From Iris pallida (lineage: Eukaryota > Streptophyta > Magnoliopsida > Asparagales > Iridaceae), in assembly GCA_029216955.1 (NCBI GenBank), contig JANAVB010006998.1, forward strand, positions 2,771,192 through 2,835,191: DNA of 64,000 nucleotides, in the 5' to 3' direction. Position 1 is the first letter of the stretch. Each line of letters starts with the position of its first letter. The notes under the pieces were generated by a model. The model saw only the letters and a program-made list of their open reading frames with translations. It ran no database searches and was not told the DNA's origin. Of this stretch, positions 1 through 13,016 are shown in pieces. The translations under genes and the position numbers were made by a program.

Positions 1-149
1 CACGACTGAGTTAGATTTTTATATTGTTTTAATATTCGAAATTGGGTTGTTGTGTCGAATTTTCAGAACACTGATACATGTGTTCAGTTCTATTTTTTTA
101 GAGTTTCTAAATTATGATTAAAATGAAATTAAAACCTGATTATGTTAAT

Positions 150-720
150 TAGTTGATGTCTACATGTGTACTTACCTGAGATTGGGTTGTAGTATGGGTC
201 TTCGAATGTGAATGCTCTGAATACTGTACAGTTCGATCCAATTTTTCCTGAAGTTAATGGGTTAAATTGTTGATCAATGTTTAAAACCAATGATGTGAAC
301 ATTAGAATATGCCAAAGATTTAGGTTTTTCCTCTGGAAATATGGGCATATTCATTTGTTTGATATTGGTTTGATATGAAACTGAGAATCGAGTTTTGGTA
401 TACGAGAAAACTGAGATTGGGATGTTCAAAACTGAGATGGGTTTGTTCATGAAAACTGAGAATATGCACTGTTTACCTATGGTTTTCATAAGTTAAAATC
501 TGAGATTGGGATAGGGGTTTTGGTGGTTAACAATAAACTGAATTTTAGTTTTGGATTCATATGTGAGTACTGGATTTGACGTGGTGTTAAAAATAAAAAC
601 TGGGATTTGAATACTGAGATTGAGTATTAACTTATATGTTCATGTTTAGTATTATTTTTGAACTGTTTTGGAGTTTTTCCAGTTTTCGAGTTTAGGTTTG
701 ATTTTTGATATTGAAAACTG
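150..720. repeat. Degenerate short repeats based on ACTGAGATTGGG
   Basis: The words AACTGAGA and GAGATTGGG recur about a dozen times at irregular spacing with point changes, giving a decayed minisatellite inside the El0 LTR. Small open frames here are by-products of the repeat. Confidence 0.55.
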
Positions 721-1091
721 AGTTATATATATGTGTATATTTATATACAGTGATACATTGATAGGTTGGTTTTGATTTATGTATCAAATGGAAATAGATA
801 CTACACACACACCCATTCCTAATAACTCATGATCCACTATACACACACACTCTCTTTCACTCACTCACTCTCTTTCACTCACCTACAAGCTTTCACATAC
901 ACACCCAAACACACATGTATACCCCCTTCACCCTCTCTCTAGGTATGATGTATGTAGATATGCATATATATGAGGGCATGTATGTATATATTAATGTATG
1001 CATACATGTATGAATATATATATATGAATGTATACACATATGTTAGCTAGAAGCTCTACTTTACCAAATGCTACAATGTTTATACACACAA

Positions 1092-1460
<369 letters not shown>

Positions 1461-4099
1461 TAAAAAAAAAATATATATATATATATATAAACCCTTTATA
1501 TGTATATAGTTTATATATGTGAATGTAAATACAAATGTGATACTAAACTAGATTACTTGGTTGTGTGTGCCTAGCTAGTTAGATGTGATGCTAGACTATG
1601 GTTTAGCTTTGTGTGTAGTAAAGTTAGTTGCCTAGGCTATGTGTTGGATACCTAGAATTGACTTGTTAAACCTAGATTTGACTTATTAAGCTTAGATTAG
1701 ACTAACTTAGACTAGTTGACCAAGATTGACAAAACCCTAACTAGTTTGACCTAGTTTGACCTAGACAATTGACCAAGAGTTGACTTTGACCTAGTTGACT
1801 TAGAATCATGTAGTTCGTATTGCAGATTTCCATTATTTCAATTTGAGTACTTAAATAACCTGTTTTACTCTAAATAGGACTCTGTGACACCAGTTCGGAC
1901 ATCTATTCATATCAGTCATACAGGGTGACAGGCGAGTACATTCTCTGATTGTTTCATATTTGTTAGGACTTATATTCTTGCTCTAGATTACTTTACTTGA
2001 TACTGGCACGATTGTTATCATGGATTGGTACTATATGGATCTTCTCTTGCGATGTTATCTCTATTGTGTTCAACAGATACATATTATGATGTGCGTTTCA
2101 CGAACATATTATATTTATTGTACACCCTATTTGTAACTCCACCTTCCTGATATTTGAAAATTTCAAAGTTTTTATATTTGATTAAACAATTTGGAGATTG
2201 TTATATAATTTAATTATATGAGAAGCTATATACATATGTATTATCTTAGCCTTTGGGCTTTAATTCATTTGGAAACCTGTGATGCCTATTTTAAAACAAT
2301 TCCAATGAGTAAAGCCCATTTTGGGAGGCCCAAAACCTCACCTATTAATTCCTAAGGAGAAATAAACTTTTTCTCTTTCCATTTAGCCTAACTTCATTCA
2401 ATCAAACCTATTTGATTCAAAAATCGGTTACCAAAGAATCTCATGTGCCATGTACAGCCTACCAAACTTGCTTTTTTCGCGCTTTCCCACTCCTTCTCGA
2501 TCCATCCATCCTCCTAACCGTCTACAAGTAGACTCAATTTGCACCATTCTTTTTCTCATCATTCAGAGCTCCACAGTTGCGTATTTCCAACTGAATCTGA
2601 AGAAAAAGAGAGAGAGTCGAAGGAGAAGGAGGATTATCTATAGCTACGTTGATCGTCGGTGTAGGATGGCTCGACGTGGGTGCTAGCCAGGTGAAGTTCC
2701 ATCTTACAATTTATTGAATCTCGGAGTAAGTAGTTGACTCTGGCTGACTGTTTCCTCTTTTCCTTTACAAATTATTGTTAGGAATCTTGATCTCTGGATC
2801 GGTTATTCTTACAGTCCTTCATAGTCTGGCAATCGATTTGGTAAGGGATCGAATGATCTAATCTTCTAAATTTAAATTCATGTCAATCAATTTTTCTTGA
2901 TTCAGATCTATTGAGATTTTGATCAATTCTTTTTCAATTCACTCAGATATGAGATTTTGATCTTGAAATTATTCAAGAATAATCGATTCTCGAACGCTCA
3001 GAATAATCAATTGTGTGAGTACTTTGATTTTATTTTGATTCCAATATCTTGTCACCTACTGATTGGTGCTAAACTGTGAAGTATGGATTGAAGGATCTAA
3101 CATTGAACTTACAAGTGCTATGTTATCTCTATTTTACTCCCTGTTCAGAGAAATTATGGATCCATACAATTGAGTTTAGCTTGAGTCGATTGTGAGGTTG
3201 AGGCTTAGATTAGTATTGTGACAGTAATCATCAGGTAACATCCCTCATCCTTGCATATTATTCAATTTCAGTATTTTTAAATGCAAGGTTACGAGTAGGT
3301 GGTTTAGAAATATTACATGAACCTCATGAGTTTTGTTGAGGGATGATTGGTATTCAATTGAGTGGCTAAATCTTTCCTGAAAATTCAGTATAATAGGAAT
3401 GTCTTTAGCGTTTATAAATTTCTAATTCCTCTTTCATTCTAGAATTTACATGGGGGTTGGTTGGCTATTGTTGTTGTATGTTTTACCAATATGGGTACTG
3501 TTCTGAGGGAATTGAGGTACTCTATTAATGAATAATGATCGTTTCAGTTTAAATGGAAAAGGGATGTTGGAGTATTAGATTTAAGTTGCAGGATGGGGGT
3601 TTAGAGTATATTGATTTAATACAGGACAATGTCATTAATGAGTTATTATAATTTCTAATTCTCTGAACTCGATTGATGTGAGGAATTATTGGACTGATAA
3701 ATAGCAGTTAGGACTGGATGTGCCAGTGCTTTAATTAGGAAGGATTCAAATCAGTGCTCTGTTTAGAGTAATGATCCGTATCAGTCCTAGTTAGAGGTTG
3801 TTTCCTATCAGTCCTGCTTAGGATTGAACTTTTATTGCAATATTTCGATTTGTCAAATCTTAATGACTGGTAGTGTATTTATTGATCAGAAGTGGGGATT
3901 AACATTGTTATCAAGAACCATAGACTAAATTTTAGTTTAACCAAGATAGATGACAATAGAGTGGTTGTAGTTGAACCTTACTGTCAGATGATATATTGGT
4001 TTACTGTGTTATGTTGGAATATGATTCCTGAGATTTTCAGTCCAAACTGAGATTTCAGTTGAAGACTTATATTTCAGATTTAACCCGAGACTTTAGTTC

Positions 4100-4290
4100 A
4101 ATCTGGATTTCAGGAACAGAGATAACATCTCATGGTTGTTCAATTTGGATTCCAGGAACCTGAGATGGTTCAGTCCAGTTTTGAACACAGGAACCTGAGA
4201 TCACATCTCAATGGTTCAGTCCAATTTTAACTCTTGGAACCTAAGATGGTTCAGTCCAGTTTTGAACTCAGGAACCTGAGATCACATCTC
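4100..4290. repeat. Tandem repeats inside the E1 LTR
   Basis: Units containing GGAACCTGAGAT and GGTTCAGTCCAGTTTTGA alternate with GATCACATCTCA. The 3' LTR (31740-31950) has an additional unit, so copy number changed after insertion. Confidence 0.8.
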
Positions 4291-5189
4291 ATTGGTTAGT
4301 TCAGTCTAGGATTCTTTTAATTATAGTATTTATTTCAATTCAGGAACTTGAGATCTTTATAAGTCAATTAAGGTTCATTGAAGATACTCTATGGGTCAGA
4401 ATGGAACCTGGAACCAATGCAAGGATTAGTTCAGTGAACACTTAGGTTCCTGGGAACCATTGCATGAACTGAGTATTATATGGGGACCAGGCTATATGTC
4501 AGAGGTTCCTTACTTATAGCAGAGTCCTATTAGGACTATTGGTTCCAAACAAGTTCAACCCTCTTTTTAGGAGACTTCATTCATTGAGATAAGTTTATTT
4601 GTTTTACTTTCACTTGAGGTATATGAAGGCTTTGATAGAAACTAATAGAATCAATCTTTAACTAATGTGTTAGTCTAAACTAGATTAGGTAGAATAATCA
4701 TTTATAGGGTAATTTGTTTGATCAAGTTAGAACTAAGGATAAATATTAAGGTGACTTTTCTAGATTAGAACTGGTTACCTTATGAATGTTGACTTATAAA
4801 TTGTAAAATCATTTAATACATGAGGAAATCCAGTGTCTTTGATTACCTGTACTTTTCCGGAGCCAGGCAAGTACACTCTACGGTCTTGTGCATTTCATTA
4901 TATCCTGTGCTTCCTTGATTGACACACTGCAATACGACATGTAATTCTGGTGCTCATGTTCCTTGTTCTTATTACTTGTACCTGGGGTGGGTAAATATAC
5001 TATTTATGTGACAAAATCCAAGAAACAACTCAGGTGTGTTTAGCTTAGACCCCGCATCGTGCATACGGGTCCTAAGCCGTACCATTCATGTGCTTTCATG
5101 TGTTTACCCCTAGCCGGTCAAATACTTAGTTATATTTCAAATATTGTACACACATATTCAGGAGATATATCATGTACTTAGTTCCTATG

Positions 5190-5350
5190 ATTCCTGAGAT
5201 ACCATGTTCTTTCATGTTCTTACATACCATGTTCTTTCATGTTCTTAGATACCATATTCTTTCATGTGCTTATACACCATGTTCTTTCATGTACTTTATT
5301 CACCATGTTCTTTCTTGTACTTTACATACCATGTTCCCTTATACTTTTAT
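5190..5350. repeat. Short tandem repeats near the end of the E1 LTR
   Basis: About six units of roughly 25 bp with the core ACCATGTTCTTTCATGT. A similar array is in the 3' LTR at about 32866-33010. The open frame through it (repeated Phe-His-Val-Leu) is not a gene. Confidence 0.8.
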
Positions 5351-5775
5351 ATCATGATGTCTTGCTCATTTCCTAGAATTAAACTTGCTCCGCTCCTGAA
5401 TAGGATATGTTGCAGGTGAGTTGAAGGCCCTGTGCGACACCTATTATGGACAGGATATTGCTATTCTTACTGAGCCAGCTGGAGATGTGTTGGACCAAGA
5501 GGCTGCAGAAGCCTAGAGCTTACCTTAGCACTTTACAGTTTTACTTTGTACTTGAGACTAGTAGACTTACTTTCATTGCTGGAATGTAATAAAATACTTA
5601 GACATGTACTTCTTTTCTGGGATACATTTATAGATGCTGTGTTTTCATACTTGTCTTGATATTTGGTTAGATTTCCCTAGTTTGGTACAGCTTACTTCGT
5701 CGTGTCTAACGACGAAGGCTGGGCGTGTTTGACTCGTGTCTGATTATTCGGGAGCGGGTCGTGACTTGTTTTTAG

Positions 5776-5793
5776 TGGTGGCCCATGCAGGTC
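5776..5793 (+). other. Candidate primer binding site of E1, not the usual initiator-Met type
   Basis: Nine bases after the 5' LTR lies TGGTGGCCCATGCAGGTC. E2 has the same 18 bases at the same place relative to its own 5' LTR (24448-24465, minus strand), although the flanking leaders differ. A TGG start and this conservation suggest a primer binding site. I do not recognise the matching tRNA 3' end, and the usual plant TGGTATCAGAGC is absent here. Confidence 0.45.
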
Positions 5794-5981
5794 TATCCTA
5801 ATGGTACCTAGGTCTTAGCGTACTATTGGAGGACTTGATTACACTAGGGAAACTTGATCACAGCATAGGAAAATCGAAAAATAAGGATATATCAGGTTTA
5901 TCAGGTGCTTTGATATTATAAAAATATTGTTTGTTAGGTTTTAGGGTTTGTCAATCAACGAAGTTTTCTTTCAATTACAGG

Positions 5982-7111
5982 ATGGTCACTACGAGAAAGA
6001 CCGCGAATCAGCCCGGAGTTGCAGGCAGTTTCGGAGTTGCAGATCAGGCCGCACCAGATGTTCCGGCAGGTCAGCTTACACCACTGCCTCCGATCTTTCC
6101 GCCGCTACCCTCGACGATAATGTTTGACGGTGCTCAGGTGATGGCGATGTTTCAGCAGTTTATGGAGGCCCAGAATCACCAGGCTGCGCAGTTCAGGAAG
6201 ACTCAGAGTCAGCAGGCCGTACAATTCAGAGCGACCGTCGTCGACGCACTCAGGACTCGAGAGACGGCAGCACCGGCACCAGTAGCACCTCCAGCACCCC
6301 GAGCACCGAGACCTGGAACGGCCAAGGAGTACTAAAACCTCTGCCCGATGGACTTCTGGGGCAATGAGGGGATCGTCTATGCAGACGAATGGCTGGAGAA
6401 TGCGGAGAGGACCTTGAAGATGGTGCAGATTCCGGAGAACCTGAAGGTGGAGGTGGCTAGTATGCGACTCTTCGACTTGGCCAGAGCTTGGTACCGGGAG
6501 GAGCCCCAGTTGGCGGAGCACCAGGTATCTTGGGCAGATTTCAAAACTCTGTTCAAGGAGAAGTTTTTCCCCGATGTGGAGCGAAATGAGTTGTGGATGC
6601 AGTTCGAGATGCTGCTGCAGGGGACGATGACGGTTGCATAGTACACTTCAGAGTTTACTAGACTCAGCAGGTTCGTAGACAACCAAGTCAGAGCATCGGA
6701 GGACAGAGCATGGAGATTCAAGAAGGGTCTCACCAGGGAGCTGTGACACGCGGTGGCGATTAGTCAGGCGATGACGTATGCGAGCATCCTCAAAATTGCT
6801 CAGGCTATAGAGAATGAGGCAGATCCAAGGCTGAAGAGGAACCGGGACATGGGCAGCAGCAGTTTCCAGGCACCAGCAAAGAGAGTCGAGACTCAGATCC
6901 AGGCGAGGCCACAGCAGCAGCAGCATCACCGTCCGGCTAAAGCTCCTGCACATCAGCATCAGAGACAGCATCTGGCGACTAGTTGTGCCTTTTGTCATCG
7001 CCCCGGATACCATATCGATGAGTGCCGTAAGAGGCTGGGACTTTGCCTCTTTTACGGATCTGATTCACATCAGATGAAGGACTGTGCTCAGGCTACATCT
7101 CGACTAGCATG
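5982..7111 (+). pseudogene. E1 gag, broken
   Basis: Capsid/nucleocapsid gene of E1, packaging element RNA in cytoplasmic particles. The ATG at 5982 opens a frame starting MVTTRKTANQ with an Ala/Pro-rich N-terminus. The gypsy gag domain follows (about 6345-6830, with FWGNEG, ADEWLENAER, ARAWYREE and FKEKFFPD). At about 6985-7080 there are two zinc-knuckle-like motifs, CAFCHRPGYHIDEC and CLFYGSDSHQMKDC. The first has Tyr where the His should be and the second has Tyr for the second Cys, so neither is canonical. In-frame stops lie near 6333, 6639, 6742 and 7110. It is a dead gene. Confidence 0.88.
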
Positions 7112-7266
7112 AGGACCCCGAGGAGCTGGAGGACCACCCACCTGCACCACCCAGATCTCTACCAGCTGTACCACAGAGAGGACCAGCTTTACCCACTCAG
7201 TAGCAGCAGTTTGCACAGCGTCAGCAGAGGGAAGGACCGCAGCAGGGACATGCTTACATCATAGCT

Positions 7267-7605
7267 ACAGTTGAGAAGGACGAGGCAGTGCCAGATGTGA
7301 TCACAGGTTCTGTACTTTTATATTCATTTCCTGCCATTGCATTGTTTGATTCTGGAGCCACCCATAGCTTTGTATCATATGAGTTTCTACATAGACACAG
7401 CTTCACACCCAAGCCCACTAGGAGGAACTGTCAGATTATGATAGGAGGAGGGGTAGTGCCAGTCAGTGAGATGGTGGATTGCCCTATCACTATAGTTGGA
7501 AGGAAGATTAGGGCTCGACTTCTGGTGATGCCACTGCCCGAATTTGATATAGTCCTCGGCATCGACTGGATGAGTGAGCAGTTTGCCATAATAGACTGCC
7601 ATTAG
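7267..7605 (+). pseudogene. E1 protease segment
   Basis: Retropepsin-type aspartic protease that would cut the polyprotein. The active site region ALFDSGATHSFVS (about 7336-7374) is intact, followed by the hydrophobic stretch ending LGIDWMSEQ (about 7555-7581). It continues the gag frame after a stop at 7201 and ends at a TAG near 7603. No separate start is expected, because gypsy pol is read as part of the polyprotein. Confidence 0.88.
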
Positions 7606-7611
7606 GGGAAG

Positions 7612-8535
7612 GTGATCTTCAGCCCGTCAGGAGTTCCACCATTCGAAATCAGCAAGCGAGTTACAGAGAGGCCAGAGGGAGTTTATTTTGGAGCTGTTGC
7701 AGGGAACCAGGAGTTGCCGCATCCACTTATTGTAGAGTATCTCGACGTCTTCCCCGAGGAGTTGCCAAGATTCCTACCAGATCGAGATGTGGAGTTCAGT
7801 ATCGACTTATTGCCCAGATCAGCGCCGAAGTCCCAGCATTGCTACAAGATTAACCCGAAGGAAGCTGTAAAGTTGAAGACCCAAATTGATGAGTTGGAGG
7901 GCAAGAGTTTTATTCGGTCCAGTGCTTTACCCTGGGGAGCACCGGTACTCTTCGTGCCCAAGAAGGATGGGACGGTGAGGATGTGTATTGATTACCATGC
8001 ACTCAATAACATCACCATCAAGAATAGATACCCTTTGCCGCAGATTGATGAGCTATTTGACCAGCTTAGTGGAGCGAAGGTCTTTTCCAAGATTGACCTT
8101 CGGTCGGGGTATCATCAAATGAAGGTTTAGGAGCAGGATATTCCGAAGACAGCTTTTAACACCCGTTACAGCCAGTTTGAGTTTCTAGTGATGCCGTTCG
8201 GACTCACCAATGCCCCAGCAGTATTTATGAACTTGATGAATAAAGTTTTTCATAAGTATTTTTACAAGTTTGTCGTAGTCTTTATTGACGACATCTTGAT
8301 CTATTCGAAGACCGAGGAGGAGCATATGGAGCACCTGCAAATTATGTTGGAGATTCTACGGAAGGAGAAGCTGTACGAAAAACTCTCGAAATGTGAGTTT
8401 TTCTTGGACAGAGTGGAGTTCCTAGGGCATGTGGTGACTTGAAAGGGGATTTTTGTAGATCCCAAGAAGATTGAAGCAGTGGAAGCATGAGCATCTCCCA
8501 AGTCAGTAGCTAAGATTTGTAGTTTCCTGGGACTA
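7612..8535 (+). pseudogene. E1 reverse transcriptase segment
   Basis: RNA-directed DNA polymerase domain. Visible motifs are [14 protein letters not shown] (about 7958-8000), [36 protein letters not shown] (about 8190) and the catalytic FIDDILIYS (about 8280-8307). Both active-site aspartates are present. Stops at 8128 (TAG), 8440 (TGA) and 8488 (TGA) interrupt the frame. The codons on each side align with the family without a gap, so these are point changes rather than deletions. Confidence 0.92.
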
Positions 8536-9050
8536 GCAGGATACAATAGGAAGTTCGTGAAGGATTTTGCCAGAATAGCGGAGCCTATGACGAAGCTTAC
8601 GAGGAAGGACGAAGAGTTCATCTGGAGCGATGCCTGCCAGTCAGCATTTGAAGAATTGAAGAGAAGACTCACGACAGCACCAGTTCTAGCTTTGCCATCA
8701 GGATCGGGAGGATTCGTAATCTACAACGATGCTTCAGGGAAAGGTTTGGGATGTGTGCTTGAGCAGAACAAGAGGGTTATTGCTTATGCTTTTAGACAGT
8801 TGAGGCCTCATGAGAAGAATTATCCAACACATGACTTGGAGCTTGCAGCAGTCATATTTGCCTTAAAACTGTAGAAGCACTATTTGTATGGGGAGAGAGT
8901 GGACATCTTCACGGACCACAAAAGCCTGAAGTATGTTTTCACTCAGAAGGAACTGAATATGAGACAGCGCAGATAGCTGGAACTCATGAAGGATTTTGAC
9001 ATCAATCTACAGTACCATCCTGGAAAGGCAAATGTGGTAGCGGATGCTCT
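8536..9050 (+). pseudogene. E1 RNase H segment
   Basis: RNase H domain of gypsy type, which removes the RNA template. The segment contains [47 protein letters not shown] and [24 protein letters not shown] codons near 8872 and 8975 stand where the family usually has Trp, consistent with G-to-A changes. The segment runs on into the integrase with YHPGKANVVADALSR. Confidence 0.88.
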
Positions 9051-9809
9051 CAGTCGATATCCTGTTGCTATGTATCTCACTATGGATCGACACCAACTGG
9101 AGGATCTTGAGAGCCTTGGGATTGAGATTGTTCTACCAGGAGTAGGAGGGCAGCTGATGCACATGCATATACAGTCAGGACTGTTAGAGAAGATCAAGGA
9201 GACCCAGTTTCTTGATGAGGGACTCCGATGTCTTAGAGCTCAGGCGGAGGCAGGATTGCTTGACGATTTCACCATTGCAGAGGATGGATCCCGGAGGCAC
9301 GAAACTCAGTTGTGTGTGCCCAAGGACTTACGGGAGGAGGTGATACAGGAAGCCCACCAGTCGCAGTATTCTATACATCCTGGATCTACCAAGATGTACA
9401 AGGATCTGCGAGAGTATGTTTGGTGGTATGGGATGAAGGGAGAGGTTGCCAGATTTGTTTCCAGATGCCTTGTGTGCCAGTAAGTCAAGGCGGAGCGCCA
9501 GAGACCAGCAGGACTACTCCAGCCCTTACCTATTCTGGAATGAAAGTTGGAGCATATCACCATAGATTTGTCTCTGGTTTACCGCGTAAGCCAGAGGCAA
9601 GGATGCTATTTGGGTGATCGTGGACAGACTGACGAAGTCTGCTCATTTTATTCCATTCAAGGTTGGGCTGTCGATCGAGAAGCTTGCAGACCTCTACATG
9701 CGTCAGATCGTGAGGATTCACGCGGTACCGGTGAGCATCGTTTCAGACAGAGACAGCCGCTTCACATCCCACTTCTGGAGGAGTCTACAGCTGAGCTTGG
9801 GTTCACAGT
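9051..9809 (+). pseudogene. E1 integrase, N-terminal part, cut by E2
   Basis: The integrase zinc-binding region is visible as HPGSTKMYKDLREYVWWYGM and RCLVCQ (about 9374-9480), followed by a TAA at 9481. The catalytic core starts near 9540; two frameshifts between about 9565 and 9620 move the reading into the frame with [13 protein letters not shown] and [16 protein letters not shown]. The frame stops at 9809, where E2 begins, and resumes at 28814. The catalytic Asp residues are on this side and the Glu is on the far side. Confidence 0.9.
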
Positions 9810-11346
9810 TGTCACGACCCGCACCCTAGAGTAAGGGCACGAGAACGTAACAACGCCCAGCCTACGCCGCAGTGTCGGCGGTAGAACGCTGTCCTAGGTC
9901 AATCATCTAACAATATAAAAGTATCTGTACAGTTTATACTCTCCGAATGGAGGTGACATAACAATATACATCTCAATCACATCTAGGGTAGAAGAACGAA
10001 AGATAGAAGATAGATAGTAACTCAAAGAGAACCATAGCATAGATGAAATAAGTCTAAGTGTCTAGGATAACATAACATCAGAATGTCAACTCATAATACA
10101 ATAAGTCTAAGAGTCTATACATCTCCACATCTCAAAATACAACTCAGAAAGTGAGACAAAAGTAAATATAGAAAAGGACTGTCTAGACTAAACTGGTCTA
10201 GACTACTGGAACAACATCCTCAGCTGCAGGTGGATCCCGTTGGGGGTCCACAACATAAGTATCATCTAGTCCTGCTCCAAAATAGGTAGACACCAGTCCT
10301 CATCCTCATCCTCTGTAATATTTTCAACAGGTCCAATCAGGACAGGAACGAGCACAATACATCTCACGCAGTGCATAGCAGGTTAGGAAATACGATACAG
10401 GCAATAGAGTAAGATACATGAACTGCTGAAAGAAAATATACGCTGTAAAAGAGATAGCTGTAATGAAATATCTACTGTATATAGAGAACTATAAGTGACT
10501 AGTGATGTAGAGCACAAGATAGGCATGTGAATGGCTAGAATTTGTACATGATTACACTACTGAGTTTGCACATGATTATACTACTTTGGAATTATTCACA
10601 TGTCCACTTCTACTCCTCCGTTACCCCAATCAATACACAAGGATCTATACAAGTTACGTTATTGTACATGATATCACATGGGGCCCATGAAAGGGTGCAC
10701 ATGATAGTATACATGAGGGCTCAGTAAACATGAGAGTACATGATCACATGAGTACACATGAATAATGGAAGCATAGGAGTACATGATGATAGTGAAACAC
10801 ACATAACATGAAGTACCCGATGCTTCCGAGGGGGATAACATCTCATGTAAAGATCCATATAGTACCAATCCGTGTTACCAACGTGACAGCAACAAGTAAA
10901 GTAATCTAGAGCGAGAAGTAAGCCTGAACAAGTATGAAACGGTCAGAGAATGTACTCGCCTGCTGTATGAATGTCTGTAGAGAATATGCAGTCTGAGGAG
11001 AGGTGTCTGGCTCCTGATCAGAGCAACACAAGTCACAATGTATTCTAAATAGTAAAAATGAAGTCTCTATGCATACTACATGATTCTAGGTCAATCTGGT
11101 CAAAAGTCAACTCTTGGTCAACTCTAAAGTCAAACTAGTCAAAGTTAGGTCAACACTAGTCAACTAGTTAGGATTTTAGTCAAACTAGTCAAACTAGTTG
11201 TTTTAGGTCATTCCTAGTCAATTCTAGGTTAACTAGGTCAACTTTGACCTAAGGTTGACTTTGGTCAACCCTTAGTCAACAAGGGTCAACTAGTTGGGTT
11301 TTGGGCCATTAGGGTTAGCCCCTAGCCATAGGCTAATGATGGGATT

Positions 11347-11755
11347 TTCATATAAACTATATTTATAAGGTCATATATATATATATTATATATATCTTAT
11401 ATATATATATAGATCTATAGTCTACCTACTACATATATATATCAATATATGTGAATACTCTATAATAATACAATCACACTCACATATGTATATATCTACA
11501 TATATATAATATAATATATATAGATATATATATATTTTATATTATATATATTATTATATATATATAATACACATAACTATATAGGCCTATAGACTAAGTA
11601 TACACATATCATATAGGTACCTATATATAGATACCATATATATATATCATATATATAATATATATATATCTATATATATTATTATATATATATATTTATA
11701 TTAATATATATATACATATATATATATATATGGTAATACATATATATATATATGG

Positions 11756-11803
<48 letters not shown>

Positions 11804-11873
11804 ATATATATATATAATTATATTATATATTATATTATATATATATATATTATAAGTTTTATATATATATAAA

Positions 11874-11907
<34 letters not shown>

Positions 11908-11930
11908 AACTTATATATATTACATATATA
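11347..11930. repeat. TA-rich low-complexity tract of the E2 LTR
   Basis: Imperfect TA/ATAT runs with short purine breaks, followed by a GAGA-rich stretch at 11930-12000. The matching tract in the other LTR (26025-26520) is longer and purer, so the arrays have changed independently. Confidence 0.9.
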
Positions 11931-12272
11931 TAGAGAGAGGGACATAGAGAGAGATGTAAGAGTGAGAGGGTGAAAGAGAGGGACAGTGAGAGGGAGTTAG
12001 AGATGACAGTCAAAGGGGGGGGGACTGTTCTCAGTTTCCTGAGAACAGGAAACAGTTCCCCAACAACACAAACACACAGTCCATATATACATAATATGTA
12101 TATATACATAACTACAAAATACACAACCTAATACCCTCAAACCTCACCTACACTCACACATACATATATACTACATATTTATACACTGAAAATACATATA
12201 TACATGCATTAATCATATCAAAATAGATTTGAAATCGTTTTTAGAAAACTGGAAATTAATCCTAAAAACTAG

Positions 12273-12299
12273 CACTACAACAAATGGCCTACAATAGCA
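12273..12299 (+). repeat. Left terminal inverted repeat of the CACTA
   Basis: CACTACAACAAA followed by TGGCCTACAATAGCA. It matches the reverse complement of 19783-19811 except for two extra bases (AT) in the right copy. Confidence 0.95.
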
Positions 12300-12690
12300 T
12301 GCGCAGAACGCTATAAAAGCCTTCTATAGCATATTCTGTCTGCTATAATCGCCCACGCTATAGTATATCCAGACATATGAACGCTATAACATTATAGCGT
12401 TCATGAATGTGTAGAAGGTTTATAGCGTTCGTGTATGCTGTTGATGGTTTATAGCGTTTATGAATGCTATAAATACCTTATAGCATTCTAGAACGCTGTA
12501 GATGGTTTATAGCGTTCGTGACTGCTGTGGATTACTTATAGCGTTTATGAATGTTGTGGATTATTTATAGCGTTTGTGAATGCTATGGATGATTTATAGC
12601 GTTTGATGAATTGATTGTCATGAACGCTATAGATGGTTTGATTTATTATAGCGTTCATTATATGCTATCGTGGTAGCAGCAATTTAGACG
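12290..12690. repeat. Left subterminal repeats of the CACTA
   Basis: About a dozen copies of TATAGCGTT or its complement AACGCTATA, spaced 25-45 bp, often in TTATAGCGTTYRTGAATGCT. In CACTA elements such arrays bind the transposase; that role here is inferred from family knowledge. Confidence 0.85.
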
Positions 12691-12942
12691 TTTTGAGTGC
12701 TATAAACCTGCTACAGAATTTCATATTATTTCATATCTGCTACAGAATTTCATATTTCATAACCTATTTTGTATCACATATAAATAACCATAATCGCAAA
12801 CAATTTCAAACGCAACTTGCATTTCGATCAATCAAGATATAGGAAAGATTTGCCAAAATATGAAATGTTTCATTAGAACATTCAAGATATACAAAAAGTA
12901 GTAGTCATTAAAACATTCAAGATGTAGAAAAAGTAGTTGTAC

Positions 12943-13016
12943 GCCAAAATAAACCATTCCATTTACAAAGTATCTGTAGTCCAAAATAAACCATTCCATT
13001 TACAAATATCTGTAGA
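12943..13016. repeat. 37-bp tandem duplication
   Basis: Two copies of a 37-bp unit beginning CCAAAATAAACCATTCCA lie at 12943-12979 and 12980-13016 with minor changes. They are downstream of the KH exon on the minus strand, in what would be the 3' part of any chimeric transcript. Confidence 0.8.

Larger units (their letters stand above)
2132..5766 (+). repeat. E1 5' LTR
   Basis: Direct copy of 29749-33432. It starts TGTAACTCC and ends GGGTCGTGACT, where the 3' LTR has GGGTCGTAACA, so the terminal CA has mutated here. It is about 50 bp shorter than the 3' copy, partly because it has fewer copies of the internal repeat near 4140-4280. At the position of the TATA box in the 3' LTR it reads TACAAGTA (2523-2530), so its promoter is probably damaged. 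The open frame at 2450-2686 lies in the presumed leader and is not recognised. Confidence 0.95.

Noticed and set aside
5776..5793. Likeness of the E1/E2 primer-site candidate to the anticodon region of plant initiator tRNA-Met
   Set aside because: As far as I recall that tRNA, the likeness is in the sense direction and has a gap; a primer site must be complementary, so it does not support priming.
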